This document shows, one piece after another, positions 51,958-64,000 of a stretch of 64,000 nt of DNA (positions are counted from its first letter, which is position 1; the number at the start of each line of letters is the position of its first letter). The notes beneath the pieces are model-generated. The model was given only the letters and a program-made list of their open reading frames with translations. It did not search any database and was not told the origin of the DNA. The stretch is from NCBI GenBank assembly GCA_963931865.1, contig OZ007514.1, forward strand, positions 3,898,084 through 3,962,083, read 5' to 3'. The DNA is from Axinella damicornis (lineage: Eukaryota; Porifera; Demospongiae; Axinellida; Axinellidae). The translations under genes and the position numbers were made by a program.

Positions 51958-54419
51958 TGGAAAAATGTGGCAAGAAAGCTTACCTTCCCAAGGCCAACAA
52001 GAAGGATATGTAATCGCACCCAGTAGCAACATACAAGCGCTGCAGTGCTTGTGGTCGTGTATGAGGAGGAAGTTGGGAAAGGTCTGGATCATTTTGGAGT
52101 GCTGTGAGCAGATTGCTAATAGACAGGTATCGAGCACTTTCCCAAGTAGTATTGAGTTGAACAATGACTTCAGAGTCAGGAATGTGGGCTGATAGTCCAA
52201 TTAATGTGATAAACATCAGGGAGAAGATCAGCTTCTTCCTACCAACAAGAGTTCTTACAGTGCAGCCACACCCTGAGGTCAGCTTCGTCTGCATTTCTGT
52301 GCAGATCTGGCCGCAATTCTCGGGACCCCCCAGGTGCAGCACTGAATGCCTCCTCCCCTATGTTGGTGATGAATTGCTGGTGAGGGCGCAGATACCGGCT
52401 GATAAGATTAAGCATGTCGTCAGCTATATAAGCTGTTAGGTCTTTCTTGCATGACCTGCACGCAAGGATGCTTCTCCACTTCTCAGGCACCAGTAGATCA
52501 TCAGAAAAGGAGGTGCAGTAGTGTTTCCTGTTGCCAGTTACATCTGCTGCCTTGTCTCTTCTGTGCTGCTCTATCTCCTTTGGTGTTTCTTGGTGGGCTC
52601 CTGGAACATCGAAGACAACATGAACTTGTTGGACACCAGCAGCTAAGTGAGGTCGAACAAATCGGGAAACCAGGAGCTTTAAGTAGTCCTGCATACAGTT
52701 CATGGTGGACATGGGTGATGTCTGTATCGGGAACATACCCTCAAGGATCACAACATCCGGAATCCACCCAGAAGGAAGTTCCTGGATGATTATGGAAGGA
52801 TGTGTATATCGCCGTTGTAGGTATGCGGTGCTGGTACTCTTTGTTCCCTTGTATGGTAACCCATTGGCATCGATCAGGGCTCTTGGCACTGGTGATGGTG
52901 GCCCAAGTAGGGTTTCCAAGTCAACTCCTTCACTTCCATGCTCTGCCAGCCAGGCCATTGCTCGTTTCAGGTACTGCTGGCTTAGCTTAGCCTCCTTCTC
53001 CACCTGCTTCACACGCCGTTGCTCTGCCGGAGAGGTTGAAAACGTACACAGCCATTTTCTTCGGACTGGGGCATCAGTGCAGGGCTGCTTAAGTATTTTG
53101 CTGTGAACGTAGTCTTCGAATGCTGCTTGACCAATGCTTCTGAACTGTAGCAGGTCATGGGTTTGCTCACTGTTTGCTTGCTTACTGTCAAGAAAGTTCC
53201 ACAGACCTCTGTTCTCACCCTCGCTATGAAACATTCCATGAGCAGCAATAGCATCTAGCATCCTTTAAATGTTTGTTTCAGCCTTTTTGTTCTTACTGGT
53301 TGGTCCATGTGAGAATTTGGTGGTGTGGTCTTTCTTTTCTGGGAATAGCTGCTCAGTAAGGTTGTTGATGCAGGCAGCACGAAAGGGAAGGTGGTTTGAC
53401 AGGTGTTCCATTTTGTGTACACTAGGACGTACCACAGCTAGTTTGGCATCTTTGTTTCATGGCACTCATCAAGTGCAACTCCATGCCACTCACTTGGAGT
53501 TAGTCGAACACTAAAGCAGCCTTGTTGAAGGTGTTCTAGTAGTGGCTTTGGCAAGGTAGGAGATCGTAGATGTGTGTCGGGATTAGCCGTTGATAGACTG
53601 GCCTATCAAAGGCTGAGAAAATGGCAGCAAGCTGTTTGATGCTGGCGGTGCGAAGATCCCAGTTGCAGTTTCTTTGGGATAGGCTCAAGAAAAGGGTAGC
53701 GAGAAATCTGGCTTTCGACGTCAGTGAAAAAGCTTCCATAAAGTGTTGGAAGAAGAACAGCCTCATCAGCTTTCATAGCTGTAGCCAGCTTCTGTGAAGT
53801 GAAGCACATTATCAGTGCTAAGTAGTCGTCGTGTGTGATGTTTTCTCCCTTAGTTTCAGATTCCTGAATTTCTTGTGATAGAGTGCTTAGCACAGTATCA
53901 ACGTCTCCTTTGTGTAAAGGGGAAGTTCCATCATTTGCTGTCTGTAGCTCTCTCAAGATATTCTGACAATACTTATAGCATGGATGGCAGATTATGCTAG
54001 CTGTTGACAAGGAAGAGGTTTCACTTGATATGTGGTTCAAGTAGTTGTTCACTACAAGTGGGGAGGGACAGCGCCTGAAGTGCTCACCACCTCGCTTTGG
54101 TTTAGCACCACATGATTCACAAGGTTTAGCACCACATGATTCACAAGGTTTCACGCCGTGTAGGTGCGAGTACATCAAGTTATAGTGCTTCTGACAAACA
54201 CTAATTGACTGTTGGGAATTCTGGATACATACTTTAGGTATAGGTACCGGAAATGTGTGCATTTACAGTCGGCCCTGGCCCCAACCCATTGCCCTATTTC
54301 CTGCCGGACCAATAAATAACCAGCTACCCATCGCCCTACTTCCTGCCAGACCAATAAATAACCAGCTAGCGTATGCGAATATGCCCTTAGGTGGGCGTGA
54401 CTGCTGACCACGCCCCCTT

Positions 54420-54917
54420 TCATTTGCGCGAGGGAGTCGGATATCCTACATGATCCCAAATATGCAGCCAGCCATCTTGGTATTCTGGTATCTGTCGGTG
54501 GAACTGCTTCTCTGTGTCCCAGCCCAGCTGTGTGAAGCTGTAAGCTGCAGTTTCCAGTGTTAGCTCCCAGTCCCATGCCGTCTCTATAGTCCTGTGGGCC
54601 ACACCCCCTTTGCTAAATATGGAAGATCTGGTTAACAAACCATGTCCTGCCACCATAGTGGGGAAGTGTAACCGCATTTGCCTGCAATCTACGAAGCTTA
54701 TGTGTTCTGATAATGATGTTGTTTTAGGTTTACGTATGGGACAAAGGCTGCATAAATTAAAACCTAGGTTGTCATCCCAACTGGTAGCCTCATTCCAAGG
54801 TCGCCCACACTGTTTTCGGTACTCCAAGCAACCAAGCTGGTCAATATCACAACACTTGAAGCAGCTACGTACATCTGCAGTTGGATGGTGGAAGTGTGTG
54901 CACACTGTGCAGGACAT
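54420..54917 (-). CDS. Conserved Cys-rich ORF, copy 2
   Basis: 165 codons starting MSCTVCTHFHHPTADVR. It matches the copy-1 ORF at 24541-25185 with few substitutions (for example CSLCPIRKPKTTS against CGLCPICIPKTT) but stops at PTPSRK. The retained frame over 165 codons supports coding. Function unknown. Confidence 0.5.
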   Translation of the reverse strand: MSCTVCTHFHHPTADVRSCFKCCDIDQLGCLEYRKQCGRPWNEATSWDDNLGFNLCSLCPIRKPKTTSLSEHISFVDCRQMRLHFPTMVAGHGLLTRSSIFSKGGVAHRTIETAWDWELTLETAAYSFTQLGWDTEKQFHRQIPEYQDGWLHIWDHVGYPTPSRK

Positions 54918-55293
54918 TATTAAAGGGACATACCCAAACCAAGCAGAACAGACTGGAATTAGTTTACAAATTCCAAATATTTCAAACTCCCTAAATTATG
55001 AATGGGATGGAATTGAATATTGGTAATGGCATTTCTCCTTGTTTCTTTGTGTTTCAAGAGGTGGAGTATGACAGGCCATCACTAAATCCCTATTGGAGTT
55101 TGTACTCTAGATATGCTTGAGATTACTGAAGGTTATCAGACTACTAGAGATTGAGATTACAAGGGATTACTAGAGTTTACTAGAGAGTACTAGAAATTAC
55201 CAGAGATTACTATAGACTAGTAGAGATTACTAGAGATTACTAGAGATTACTGGGGAGTACTAGGGATTACTAGAGATTACAAGAGTTTTCTAG

Positions 55294-56204
55294 TTGACTT
55301 TGGATGTGTGAGCAATGTTACACTGGAGCATTGTCTAATTGCTGTAGGATTTGAGAATGCTGTAACTGTGGTGTGTCATGATTGTGATGTCCCTCTGTCC
55401 TTAGACATGACTGGAGACAGAGTTCCTCTCTCAGTCAGCCTCAAACCACATGGCAAGGTGAGGGAGGGTGGGAGGGATTCAAGGGAGGGAGGGGGGACTT
55501 ATAAAAGCAACCTCTACTGCCACTACCCGTATACAACTATTGACCTACTCTGGCCTGGTATTGTGACTTAGCCTCGTTCCCAGTCCCACGCCAAGCTTTC
55601 CGTCGCTTGCAGTACGGTAAAGTGGGATGGGCCTGGTACAACTTCTCACGTGAGCATGACGTAATTGAAAAATGGCAAAATTTTCATAACGAAGACGCTA
55701 CGTTTTGCGTGTTATTCAGCCATCTACACATTCACTGCTCGGTGAGTATAACAGTCGCCCCCCGCTAGCTAGATACGTGTGGTGTGTTACCTGGTACCTT
55801 CGCTCTTCTTGCTGTTCTGAGATCCACTACACCCACATTAAACTTCCGGTCTTTCTACCCTTGACGTCACTCACGTGAGAAGATGTACCAGGCCCTCCCC
55901 GCTTTACCGTACTGCAAACGACGAAAAGCTGGCCGTGGGACTGGGTACGCGGCTAATTGTGACTATCCCATGATTTCATAGGGTATTGTATATCATCATT
56001 GCAAACTGTAATACCATTCTGTCTATCATTGTATTATAGTTCGTTGCTCTAGTGTGGTCGAAGGTGGCCTTAGCATTCTGTCACAACAGTTTGTTGGTAG
56101 CAGTGAAGATTGTTCATTCATTGCCACCTAATTCAGAGGCAGAACCGAGTCTGGGAATGAGGCTAGTTGTAAACTATCCACTATCCTGGTCCTTTGCCAT
56201 TCAG
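55294..56204 (+). CDS. Two conserved exons of an unidentified gene, copy 2
   Basis: Exons 55294-55457 and 56040-56204 have the same lengths (164 and 165 nt), splice sites and phase as copy 1. Differences are mostly single substitutions (FVALVWSKVALAFCHNSLL against FGALVWSKVTLAFCDNNLL). The 24-nt QPLEVLDK piece follows at about 56509-56532. The gene has no recognised family. Confidence 0.5.
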
Positions 56205-56240
56205 GTATAGTGGGGAGCAGTATTGCTCTCCAACCTCAGA

Positions 56241-56244
<4 letters not shown>

Positions 56245-56326
<82 letters not shown>

Positions 56327-56429
56327 CACGCACACATGCACACACACACACACACATGCACACACACACACACACATGCACACACACGCACATGCGCACG
56401 TACATGCACACGCACACACACACACACAA
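56245..56429. repeat. Long (CA)n microsatellite
   Basis: About 90 CA units with some TG, CG and GC variants toward the right end. Confidence 0.95.
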
Positions 56430-57039
56430 CACACATATATACATACCAGTAGGCCTATGGAAGGTTATCTTGTGGTCTGGTCTACAAATGCACTTTGTCC
56501 TTTGGTTGTTTTAGCAACCACTTGAAGTACTTGATAAGGTGTGGCCAATGAGAGCAGCTGATGTAAACATTACACAACCACTCTGACACAGCTGCAATAA
56601 CTGTACACATACTGACTCCTGCAGTGTTGTAACCTTGGCAGCAGTGTGTGGGAGATGGTGGGTAGGGAGAACATAGCATTAATTATTAAATGGTTACGGC
56701 ACCCTTCATTCGTAAGAACACTGACTCATGTGTACACAGATTCAATTGCACATGCACAGTGTCCATACATGGCGTCTTTGTCTGCTGTGTTGGAGCACTG
56801 TGGTTTGAGATGCACTTCAGAGGTGAACCTCAGGCAGCTGTTGGTGGCAGTTTAGATTGCTCATGTGAAGACCACAAAACCATCCTGAAGGATAGCCTCG
56901 TTCCCAGGCCATCGCCCAGCTTGTTCGCGTGTAGGAGAGCCTGGGAATGAGGCTACCTGAGGTAGCTACAGTATAGAGATGGTTGGGAAGCAGTGCTACG
57001 TAGTATGTGGTTGAACTATGTGGGACATGGTATCTGGTC

Positions 57040-57646
57040 AACATACCGTATAGCGGGAAATTTTCGTACGGTACTAATTTTCGTATATTTCGTATGAAGC
57101 CTTGTGATACGAAAATAAAAACTGCGAAAATTTTAACCATCGAAATTTTAACGTCAAATTTTGAACGGGCAATCGAACACGTGGAAGCGGCGAGCAAACG
57201 ATGGCGTTTTATAGCGGTATTTCTAGCCTTTGAACGGCCTTCCAGACTCCAGTGGACCCGTCTACACCCATTAGCCTGCTACGATAACGAGACTCAGCGT
57301 GGGAAGTGCGACAAATGAAAGTAAGTCAAGTTCACTGAGCAGCAACGATCGGCAAGTATGCCGCTATTAAACCAGGCGCGGCTATTCGTCGTTTTTCGAG
57401 AATCTTTGCCAACAACAGAGGCCCAGATATCAGACGTACCCTCTCACCATCAGTGTGCATTGCTTCAACCGAAAACAGAAAACGACTACTGAGATGACAC
57501 GTAATACGTACGTGTAGTGCTAGGGGGCATGGCAAGCACAGGCGCATACGAAATTTAAAATACGAAAATTTCTGCTGAGGGGCTTATATATATGGCCATT
57601 TACACAAAATTTTGCACCTACGAAAATAACCCTCTATACGGTAGTA
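57040..57646. mobile_element. CCGTATAG-type inverted-repeat element
   Basis: The left end ACCGTATAGCGGGAAATTTT and the right end, reading ACCGTATAGAGGGTTATTTT on the other strand, are imperfect inverted repeats. Inside are 'cgaaaattt' motifs and a G/C-richer centre. It resembles in layout the mariner-like element at 34686-35179 but differs in sequence. Confidence 0.7.
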
Positions 57647-57698
57647 CACTTTTCTGTCTGATTAGAGGATATCATACCATGTTGCCCTTAATAATTAC

Positions 57699-58327
57699 AC
57701 TCCTGGTAGGGGAAAAATTGTGCCGCGTAATGTAATGTAATATAATGTAAATAATTCGTTCCAGTGATAGGAATGGCGTACGAAGATTAGGACTACACCT
57801 TCATGATCGCTATCATGCACTGTCCCAACCGTACAATTTTGGTGCTGAAACTCACCTTGGTGGTGGAGATATGAGCGCTTTTGTTTCGCCGTGGACGCCA
57901 TTGCTCGAGCGCTCTCTCCGACTTCCGGTGGCAGTACCGTTCTTAGGAAAGCACACGAAGATTCTGACCACACGGCCGTGATCGCTGTCGTTCACCGACG
58001 CTTACATGCCGAAACTCACCGTGCTGGCTAAGTTGTGAGTGCTGTAATAATGTCTTGTCTTCCTTTTGGCCGCCATTGCTCGCGATCGACTGGTTGCCAC
58101 GTGGCATGTGCGTTAATTGGAACGAATTGCAATACTTAGCTTGCGTGCGCTACGGCGAGTCGCGACAAGGGTTGCAACGCGGCTATGAATGGTTTTATTC
58201 GGTACTTGATAAATAATTGATCTTCCCATACAGACTATAGCTATCATGGTACTCAAGTGATGTGTGATAACTGGAACGAACTGTCACACTTAGCTTGTGC
58301 TACCGTTTAACCTCGCCTACCAGGAGT
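57699..58327. mobile_element. Inverted-repeat element with ACTCCTGGTAG ends, copy 2
   Basis: Reverse-complement copy of 2691-3146 with extra sequence toward the right end. Both copies share the outer 'gcaaccgc' flank. Confidence 0.6.
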
Positions 58328-58329
58328 GC

Positions 58330-58446
58330 GGTTGCCCCTCGGTACATGTATAGAGTAAAAGGACTTCCCTCCATACTCTCCCCTTCCTCTATTCTTTGCC
58401 TTTCCTCTCTGATGACCACCTCCCTTCCCTTCCCCCCACTCCACAC

Positions 58447-58485
<39 letters not shown>

Positions 58486-58497
58486 CACACACACACG

Positions 58498-58529
<32 letters not shown>

Positions 58530-60700
58530 AACACACACGCACATCAGATATCACAGTATATTCTTGGCTTGGGAAGGAATGTTCTAGACAAGAACACGCA
58601 ATGGTGATGGATATCATGGAGGAAGATTGGAACAGTATGTTGTCACACACTGAAGCATAAGCATGCTCCCATCCAGTTTTGTACGGCAGTAGGGATGTAC
58701 GATAATATTTTGTAGGCGATTACAATCACCTTAGCTGTCACGATCATCACCTCTTGATGAAACGGCCTCACCACAAGTGGTACAAACTGGACAGTCTGCA
58801 GTCCACTTCACCACTCTTGTTGGCTTCAACTTACAAGCCGTATGGGACTTAGTGCCCCTCTCCCCTCTCTCCCACCGCCTCCCCCCTCCCTAGCCCCTGC
58901 CCCTCTTTCCTTCCCCCCTCCCCTCCTCTCCCTCTCCCCACTCCCTCTCTCCCTTTACCACATCTCGGAATACTCACTCACAAAGGAACAGCATTTGTTG
59001 CAAACAAGATAATAATTAGCACTTTTAACTTCCTGGCCTTCTATTCCAACTTCTGAATATCCACTTCGTAATTCTACTGCAATCTTCGTTATGATGAAAG
59101 GCCTGTTCTTTTGTGTAATCTGTATCGTTATGGTACATACTGTGTCCTGATGACACTATAATCTTGTTTGACGTTTAATGTGGCCTTGTATATATGCAGG
59201 AGCCCATAAGCTCCTGGTATATGGCATGTCATATTATGCATTGTTTCCTTCACACACTAATTCATACACACAGGTACCCAGACACTGCTGTGATCAACCC
59301 TGACAGACTGTGTGAACTGGAGATCAGCCTTTTCACTAGCTGGCTTTGGTTCACTGCAATCACCTCCTGCCAGGACTGCATACTGCATAGCCATTGTGGT
59401 GTTTGAACCAGTGTACGATGGTCCTGCTGTACAGTCAGCCGTATCTGAAAACAGCAATACACAATACCTAGTAATGTGTAGGAGACCTCCAACTTTCTCC
59501 ATAATGACATTCTAAATTGTTTTATGCTCAGATTCATTGCTTGTGATTTACAGTGTATGTCACTGAAGTTGACATTGTTACAATAACTATAGTGTCCCTG
59601 AGTTGTATGGAAGCTGCATGTAGCTATACGTAATTTTATTGTGAAGTTTCTCGCGGGGAGTGCTATATATTCTCATCCAGCCGGTACTGACCTAGGATCC
59701 ATGGATGACACATGGCAGGCCATAGCCAAAGACTGTGGGATACTTCTATTATGAGCTGTTTGATTGAGAGTGGATCCGGTTCTCCAAACAAAATGAGGTC
59801 GTAATAATTATATGACTGTCACCCAGAGACTGGTGATGCCCTATGCAGCTGTTAATATTTGTTGGTGTGAGTGATGGCACTGTTTCTGTGTTCAAAGTGA
59901 AATGCAATCCGCGTATTCAGGCAGTGATCTAAAACTGCATGAGAAGTTGATAAGTTGTAGCTGGTATTAGTTCCCCAATGACCCACAGCTGGTCCATGCA
60001 GTTGCTTGTTACAGATAGCCTGGGAGCAGTGACTAAACTGAGAGTTGTGTGCAGATTTGAATATGCAATGCTTCATAGAATGAACCCATCTCCTGCTCTC
60101 ATAAGTTGTTCTGGCCATTAATCAGGTACAACTGTACATTCAGCTCTGATTGCAGTTATCACTGCATAATTAGATATCTTGCAACCGTTACTAGCAGCTA
60201 TAGTTTGAGGGTATAAATAAGTATGATTGAGTATCACCAGTGCTTTTCTACTGACAGTTGCACAATGGATGTGAGATGACTCTTTTATATAGGAGCTGAG
60301 GAAGGCATTGCATGGTTGTATACATGACAAGTATCATAATATTATATTCATGCATGCATGTTAACTATACGTTGGCATAGTCTCGTTCCGATACCATTCA
60401 TCCAGCTAGTGCATATTCTGCTTCCTAAAGCCGAGGTTGGTTTGGGTCTGGGATCGAGACTATATAATGTTAATTGAATATAACGACTGACTGAGAAAAT
60501 GTGCCTTTAAATCTGTTCTTTATTCAGCCCACCATTCAGAAAAAGTGATCCAGATCGATGTAGTTTTGAAATCTGTTTAATGCGGCAATAACACCTGCTG
60601 ATGTACATTATAGTATAAAGACACAAACAAATGAATGGAACATAAATCTGCAGCAATACATTAACAATTTGAATAAGTTTGTCATGATACAAACTGAGAA
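58330..60700. other. Repeat-rich stretch downstream of ROCO gene B
   Basis: (CA)n at 58442-58542, a polypyrimidine tract at 58853-58955, and a foldback-family member at 60375-60462. A 59254-59450 minus-strand frame with an acceptor-like start is open but unrecognised. No gene is supported. Confidence 0.45.
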
Positions 60701-60713
60701 AGACAATGTCATT

Positions 60714-63359
60714 TCATTGCTTGGCAAACCTCCCCTTCAGTTCGTGAGCTAGTCTATGCTGACTGACTGCCTTGGTCTGGAGGGCTTGGATGATAGTGGC
60801 CCACGTGCAAGGGGTTGTCTGCTGCTCCCTGCACTTCCTGAACGCTGCTCCAAAGCAACGGATCTGGTTTCTGTTCTGTTCAATCTCAATGCAGTCCAGT
60901 TGGTGCGGCTTAAGTCCCAGCTCCATCCCCACTTCTCTCCACAGGGTCGGAATCTCAGCAGCCACCTCGTTCAGAAAATCAACATCGCTGGGCTCATAGT
61001 TCAGTCCGGCACACTCGTGTGCATCTGAAAACAAAACAGGTTGAGAGAATATTAATGACACTTGCCACTGCGTCAACTCATTGCTAACTGTGTAGGTAAC
61101 ACAAAATGCCCTCTACTAAATCAGATGTAGGTATACATACCTGGGGAAAGATGAAGTCCACTTGTTGCCAAAGTATCTGCTCTGCAGTCCACCATTGAAT
61201 CCTCCTGAGGAGAGAGGAACGTGATCAACTAAAACAACTCTCAAGGATGTAGGAAATAGCAGAATTTGTACAGAAATGCTACAGTTACATGCAATAGCTA
61301 TTTCACCCACAGTTACAACCTACCTCACTGAACCACACTTGGAAGCCTTCAGGAAGGTCAAATCGCTTCCTGGTGATGGGGCACTTCAGGATGCACGGTT
61401 TTCCATGTAGAAATGTCACTGTGGCTGGATGGGGTGATTGGTTGATACCAACATCTGGACAAAAGAAGCTAAAGTAAGGTACTGCCTTTTGAGAACAGTG
61501 CAGTACTTTGGACACCTCAGTAATAGCACTGTTGATAGATCGGCGAACTTCACTGCAGACGCTTGCAAGAGAAATATTACGAGTAGAACCTCCAGAGGAA
61601 GCACAAAGCTCAATGGAGAGGAAACTGGGTAGCACTGTAAGCAGAAAGGAGTCGTATGGGCCAACAGAGAGGCAGATTTGATCTCGAAAGATTTCGTCTT
61701 GGTCCAACCCCCACTCCAGCATCGATTTCATTTTGTTCTGGAGTATGTAAACCGCCACTGCCCCAAACAGACCTTTAGGACAGTATCCACTCTTGAACGT
61801 GACCAGAAGAGGGCGGGCACTAGAGGGTGTTGTGCCAGTGCTCATGGATTGACTGCCCTCAGAGTGCGCCAGGGCACATGGGATGAAATATCGAGAGGAA
61901 GAACTGTCTTTGCTGAGCAGTGCTATGATGTTGAGGTGCTGAAGTAGCGCAACTAGTTTTGCGGGAGGAAGAAACTCGGTTGACCTGGCTAGTTTCTCGA
62001 AGACATCAAGAGGGAACATTCCATTCTTTGCAAACAGTTCACAAAGGGAGGGGTCGGTACGATTAAATGTAAATGTGGCAACAAGAAGGTCAGTGATCAT
62101 TTCGAAGAGGTATCGAACCTCCTTGATAACATACCCTCGGAGTTCTTCGATGTCATGGTAGTAGCGGATCACTCCAACATTCTCATGAAGGAATCGCAGA
62201 GCATCATTCATCTCGTCACGAGTGTCAATCCTACACTGCCGAGCTACTTTGTAGCATTGCTCATACTCAAGAACTGGTGCCTTCATACGCTGCAAGGTAT
62301 TACTAAACATATGCCACGAGAAGGGAGTTTTCACTCTATACTTGTCTCCTTGCGATCCGATACGCTCCACAGCAGCTCGGACCTGCTGCACATCCTCGTC
62401 ATCTTCGGACAAGTTGTTGACTGCAAGGATCAAGTGAGACTCTGAAGCAAACTGGACCATCCCGTCACGATAAGCCTCAGTTCTTTTAACTACTCCCTGG
62501 AGAGAGTTGTCTATGCGACGTAGTCGTTCATCTGACACAAGGTCTTTGTGGGTGCCAATAAAGAAAACACTGGGCAAGATGTTAACCGTTTCACTGCCTA
62601 CTATGCGCACTAAACTAGTGGAAGCAATAGTAGCGAGACTCTGAAGAAGAGTCTCTTGCATTGTGAGGCCAGACTTGTATGGGACGATGGATTCACCACT
62701 CGAGTTGATGTACTCCACCTTGTACCTGCTATTGAGGTCCAGATCAAGACGGAACACAAGGAAGAAGAGAGAAGGACCACAGACAAGAATTGGAAGGAGC
62801 TCCTGAAACTCTGGCTGCCCTCCTGTATCCGTGAGGTACAGTGTCCAATGTCCTGCATTCAGATTCTTCCGTTTGGACCACTTCTTCTGAAAATCATCTC
62901 TGAACACTTCAAGTGGAGGTTTTGTACCCTGCTCGTCTGGTACTTGTGGTTCTGCTGAAGATGGCAGATTGGGTGAAGAGGAAGAAGCTAGCTTGGGATT
63001 TTGACTAGGTGGTTGTGTATCAACTGGAGCATCAGCAGACAGCTCAGTCGCATCGTCAGGTGCAGTCTTGGACATGTCATGCATTAGCGACATAGCTTCA
63101 TCACCAAGGTCCTCCAGTTCACACCAGAACAGCCCAGACACATGCACTGTAGACTTCCTGAGTTCTACATGCACAGCCCTTTCTGCCACTCCAGTACTAG
63201 CATGCGAAGACAGACGCTTGTTAACGAGTCGTCGTAATAAGGATGTTTTCCCAGACCGTGGTAAGCCCATAAAAATGCAATGCATGGCTATTTGCTCAAG
63301 AGAACCTTTCTCCTTCATAGCTCGCTCACAGGCAGCAAGGTATCTCCTCTCTTCAGGTC
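60714..63359 (-). CDS. Roc-COR death-domain GTPase, gene B (5' end outside window)
   Basis: Exons 61324-63359 (Roc-COR, 678 codons after a phase-1 start), 61141-61204 (linker, EDSMVDCRADTLATSGLHL) and 60714-61024 (death domain with stop). P-loop GLPRSGKTS, switch II DTGGQPEF, G4 GTHKD and the COR domain are all intact. The Roc-COR part is very similar to gene A with many single-residue differences. The C-terminal domain (PSDVDFLNEVAAEIPTLWRE, PHQLDCIEIEQNRNQIRCFG, CTWATIIQALQTKAVSQHRL) is a death domain unlike that of gene A. The exon begins at the acceptor 'tttcatgctag'. The in-frame ATG just before it is the alternative start. Upstream exons, if any, lie beyond 64 kb. Confidence 0.9.
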
Positions 63360-63439
63360 CTAGCATGAAAAGACAGAAACCTTTCATTGCACACGGTATT
63401 CGACTTTTCCACCGGAATAAACAAATGATGGACAAAATT

Positions 63440-64000
63440 CAATCATGAGCACACAGTGCAGCACTGAGCTCATTCAACACCTGCTAATCACATTTGATGA
63501 TATGTGTACATATGTAATAGGATGGTCTACTGTGGTATTGGCAACTGGTAGCACGAGCAATGCAGTCAGAAAGTGAGGCAAAGCCGAATCCTACTTCCTG
63601 ACTGCATTGCGAGTGTTAATAACCATCCCATCACATTTGATCCTACATGTAGTGAGTTTCTTAATGTTGCTAAATATTGTTGTTTTGTGCCCAGTGTTGG
63701 TGGTCACAGCAAAACCATATTACTGTGCAGTTAGCAACAGGGTAGGGCTACGGTCAACCAAGCACTGCAGAACCTCCTGCAGTAAGTGTAGTTGTGAGTT
63801 TTGGGTCCTGGTTGTATGGGTTGGGACCACAGCATCAACAGGCCTATGCCTGTGTATGCGTCGCTATGCGAGCAGCTCATCTATGCAGTATTTGCCCATG
63901 AATCTAACAGAAGGGCAAAGAGGGTGGATGCTTTCCCTCTTCAGCCATACTCCCTTTTTGGCCCCACAATTAATGCCACTGCAATGTGTAAAGTATGAAT
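63440..64000. other. Upstream of ROCO gene B
   Basis: Duplicate of 35180-35570, with the empty TA site of the mariner-like element and the conserved hairpin (about 63555-63612). No exon is recognised. Confidence 0.6.

Larger units (their letters stand above)
49102..54262 (-). pseudogene. Multicopy FEN/PIN-like plus CXC-domain gene, copy 2
   Basis: This copy is better preserved. The N-terminus 53606-54262 has ISVCQKHYN and a duplicated KPCESCGA knuckle. 53536-53766 encodes CNWDLRTASIKQLAAIFSAF, then ECHE. A 340-codon frame at 52239-53261 covers LPSGWIPDVVILEGMF, VHVVFDVPGAHQETP and DEADLRVWLHCKNS. Then come GCDYISFL and LLHWSRCTW, and a full CXC domain at 49253-49618 (TGCKCKTGCSTRRCLCKK, ICGPSCGCINC), in which a 54-bp unit is tandemly duplicated. 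The duplication shifts the frame away from the acidic tail (FGPESDEDLA, stop at 49102). Frameshifts near 53437 and 53266 and the internal repeats show that it is also inactive. The family looks like a transposon-derived nuclease gene. Confidence 0.72.

Noticed and set aside
56201..56525. Long His/Thr or Cys/Val open frames
   Set aside because: They are translations of the (CA)n microsatellite on both strands. The same holds at 26487-26720, 29181-29436 and 58295-58660.
59257..59537. Possible minus-strand exon after 'ctgttttcag'
   Set aside because: Two different frames are open over the same stretch, and neither resembles a known protein or connects to a neighbour.

Overview
This window looks like nuclear DNA of an early-branching animal, most likely a sponge (the exact species cannot be read from the sequence). 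The evidence is: intron-split genes with short introns (many 60-400 bp) and GT/AG borders; ROCO (Roc-COR) and death-domain genes in the style of early metazoan innate-immune or apoptotic families; non-LTR (CR1-like) retrotransposons; many foldback and MITE elements; and long (CA)n and poly-G/C tracts. Nothing bacterial in organisation is seen: no operons, and no rRNA or tRNA genes were recognised.

Layout. 1-11.1 kb is a repeat graveyard: a dispersed repeat, a broken Cys-rich gene, 3' pieces of two LINEs and one longer CR1-like LINE with its whole reverse transcriptase, an array of ATTCCCTAGGGAAT palindromes, and two long-arm foldback elements. 11.6-19.5 kb (minus strand) holds a complete 21-exon phospholipase D gene whose exon phases all fit (725 codons plus stop). 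20.0-25.2 kb holds a decayed multicopy gene (FEN/PIN-like core and a C-terminal CXC zinc domain) and a conserved Cys-rich ORF. 25.5-28.1 kb (plus strand) holds an unidentified two-exon gene piece and exons of a dihydroxy-acid dehydratase family enzyme. 31.6-45.4 kb (minus strand) holds exons that chain, all in phase 1, into DD-DD-DD-Roc-COR-linker-DD. 46.5-48.7 kb repeats the dispersed element of the window start, with two insertions. 49.0-63.9 kb is a second, colinear copy of 20.0-35.6 kb, about 29 kb away, ending in a second Roc-COR gene with a different death domain.

The main biological story is the ROCO/death-domain locus: a GTPase core followed and probably preceded by interchangeable death-domain exons flanked by phase-1 introns, duplicated together with the transposon-derived FEN/CXC gene. 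Comparing the two copies gives empty-site evidence for several insertions and deletions, including a TA-flanked mariner-like MITE, a TTAA-flanked element and a 2.4-kb segment bounded by direct repeats. A false duplication from uncollapsed haplotypes is unlikely, because the two Roc-COR genes differ at many residues and carry unrelated death domains, but it cannot be excluded for the FEN/CXC part.
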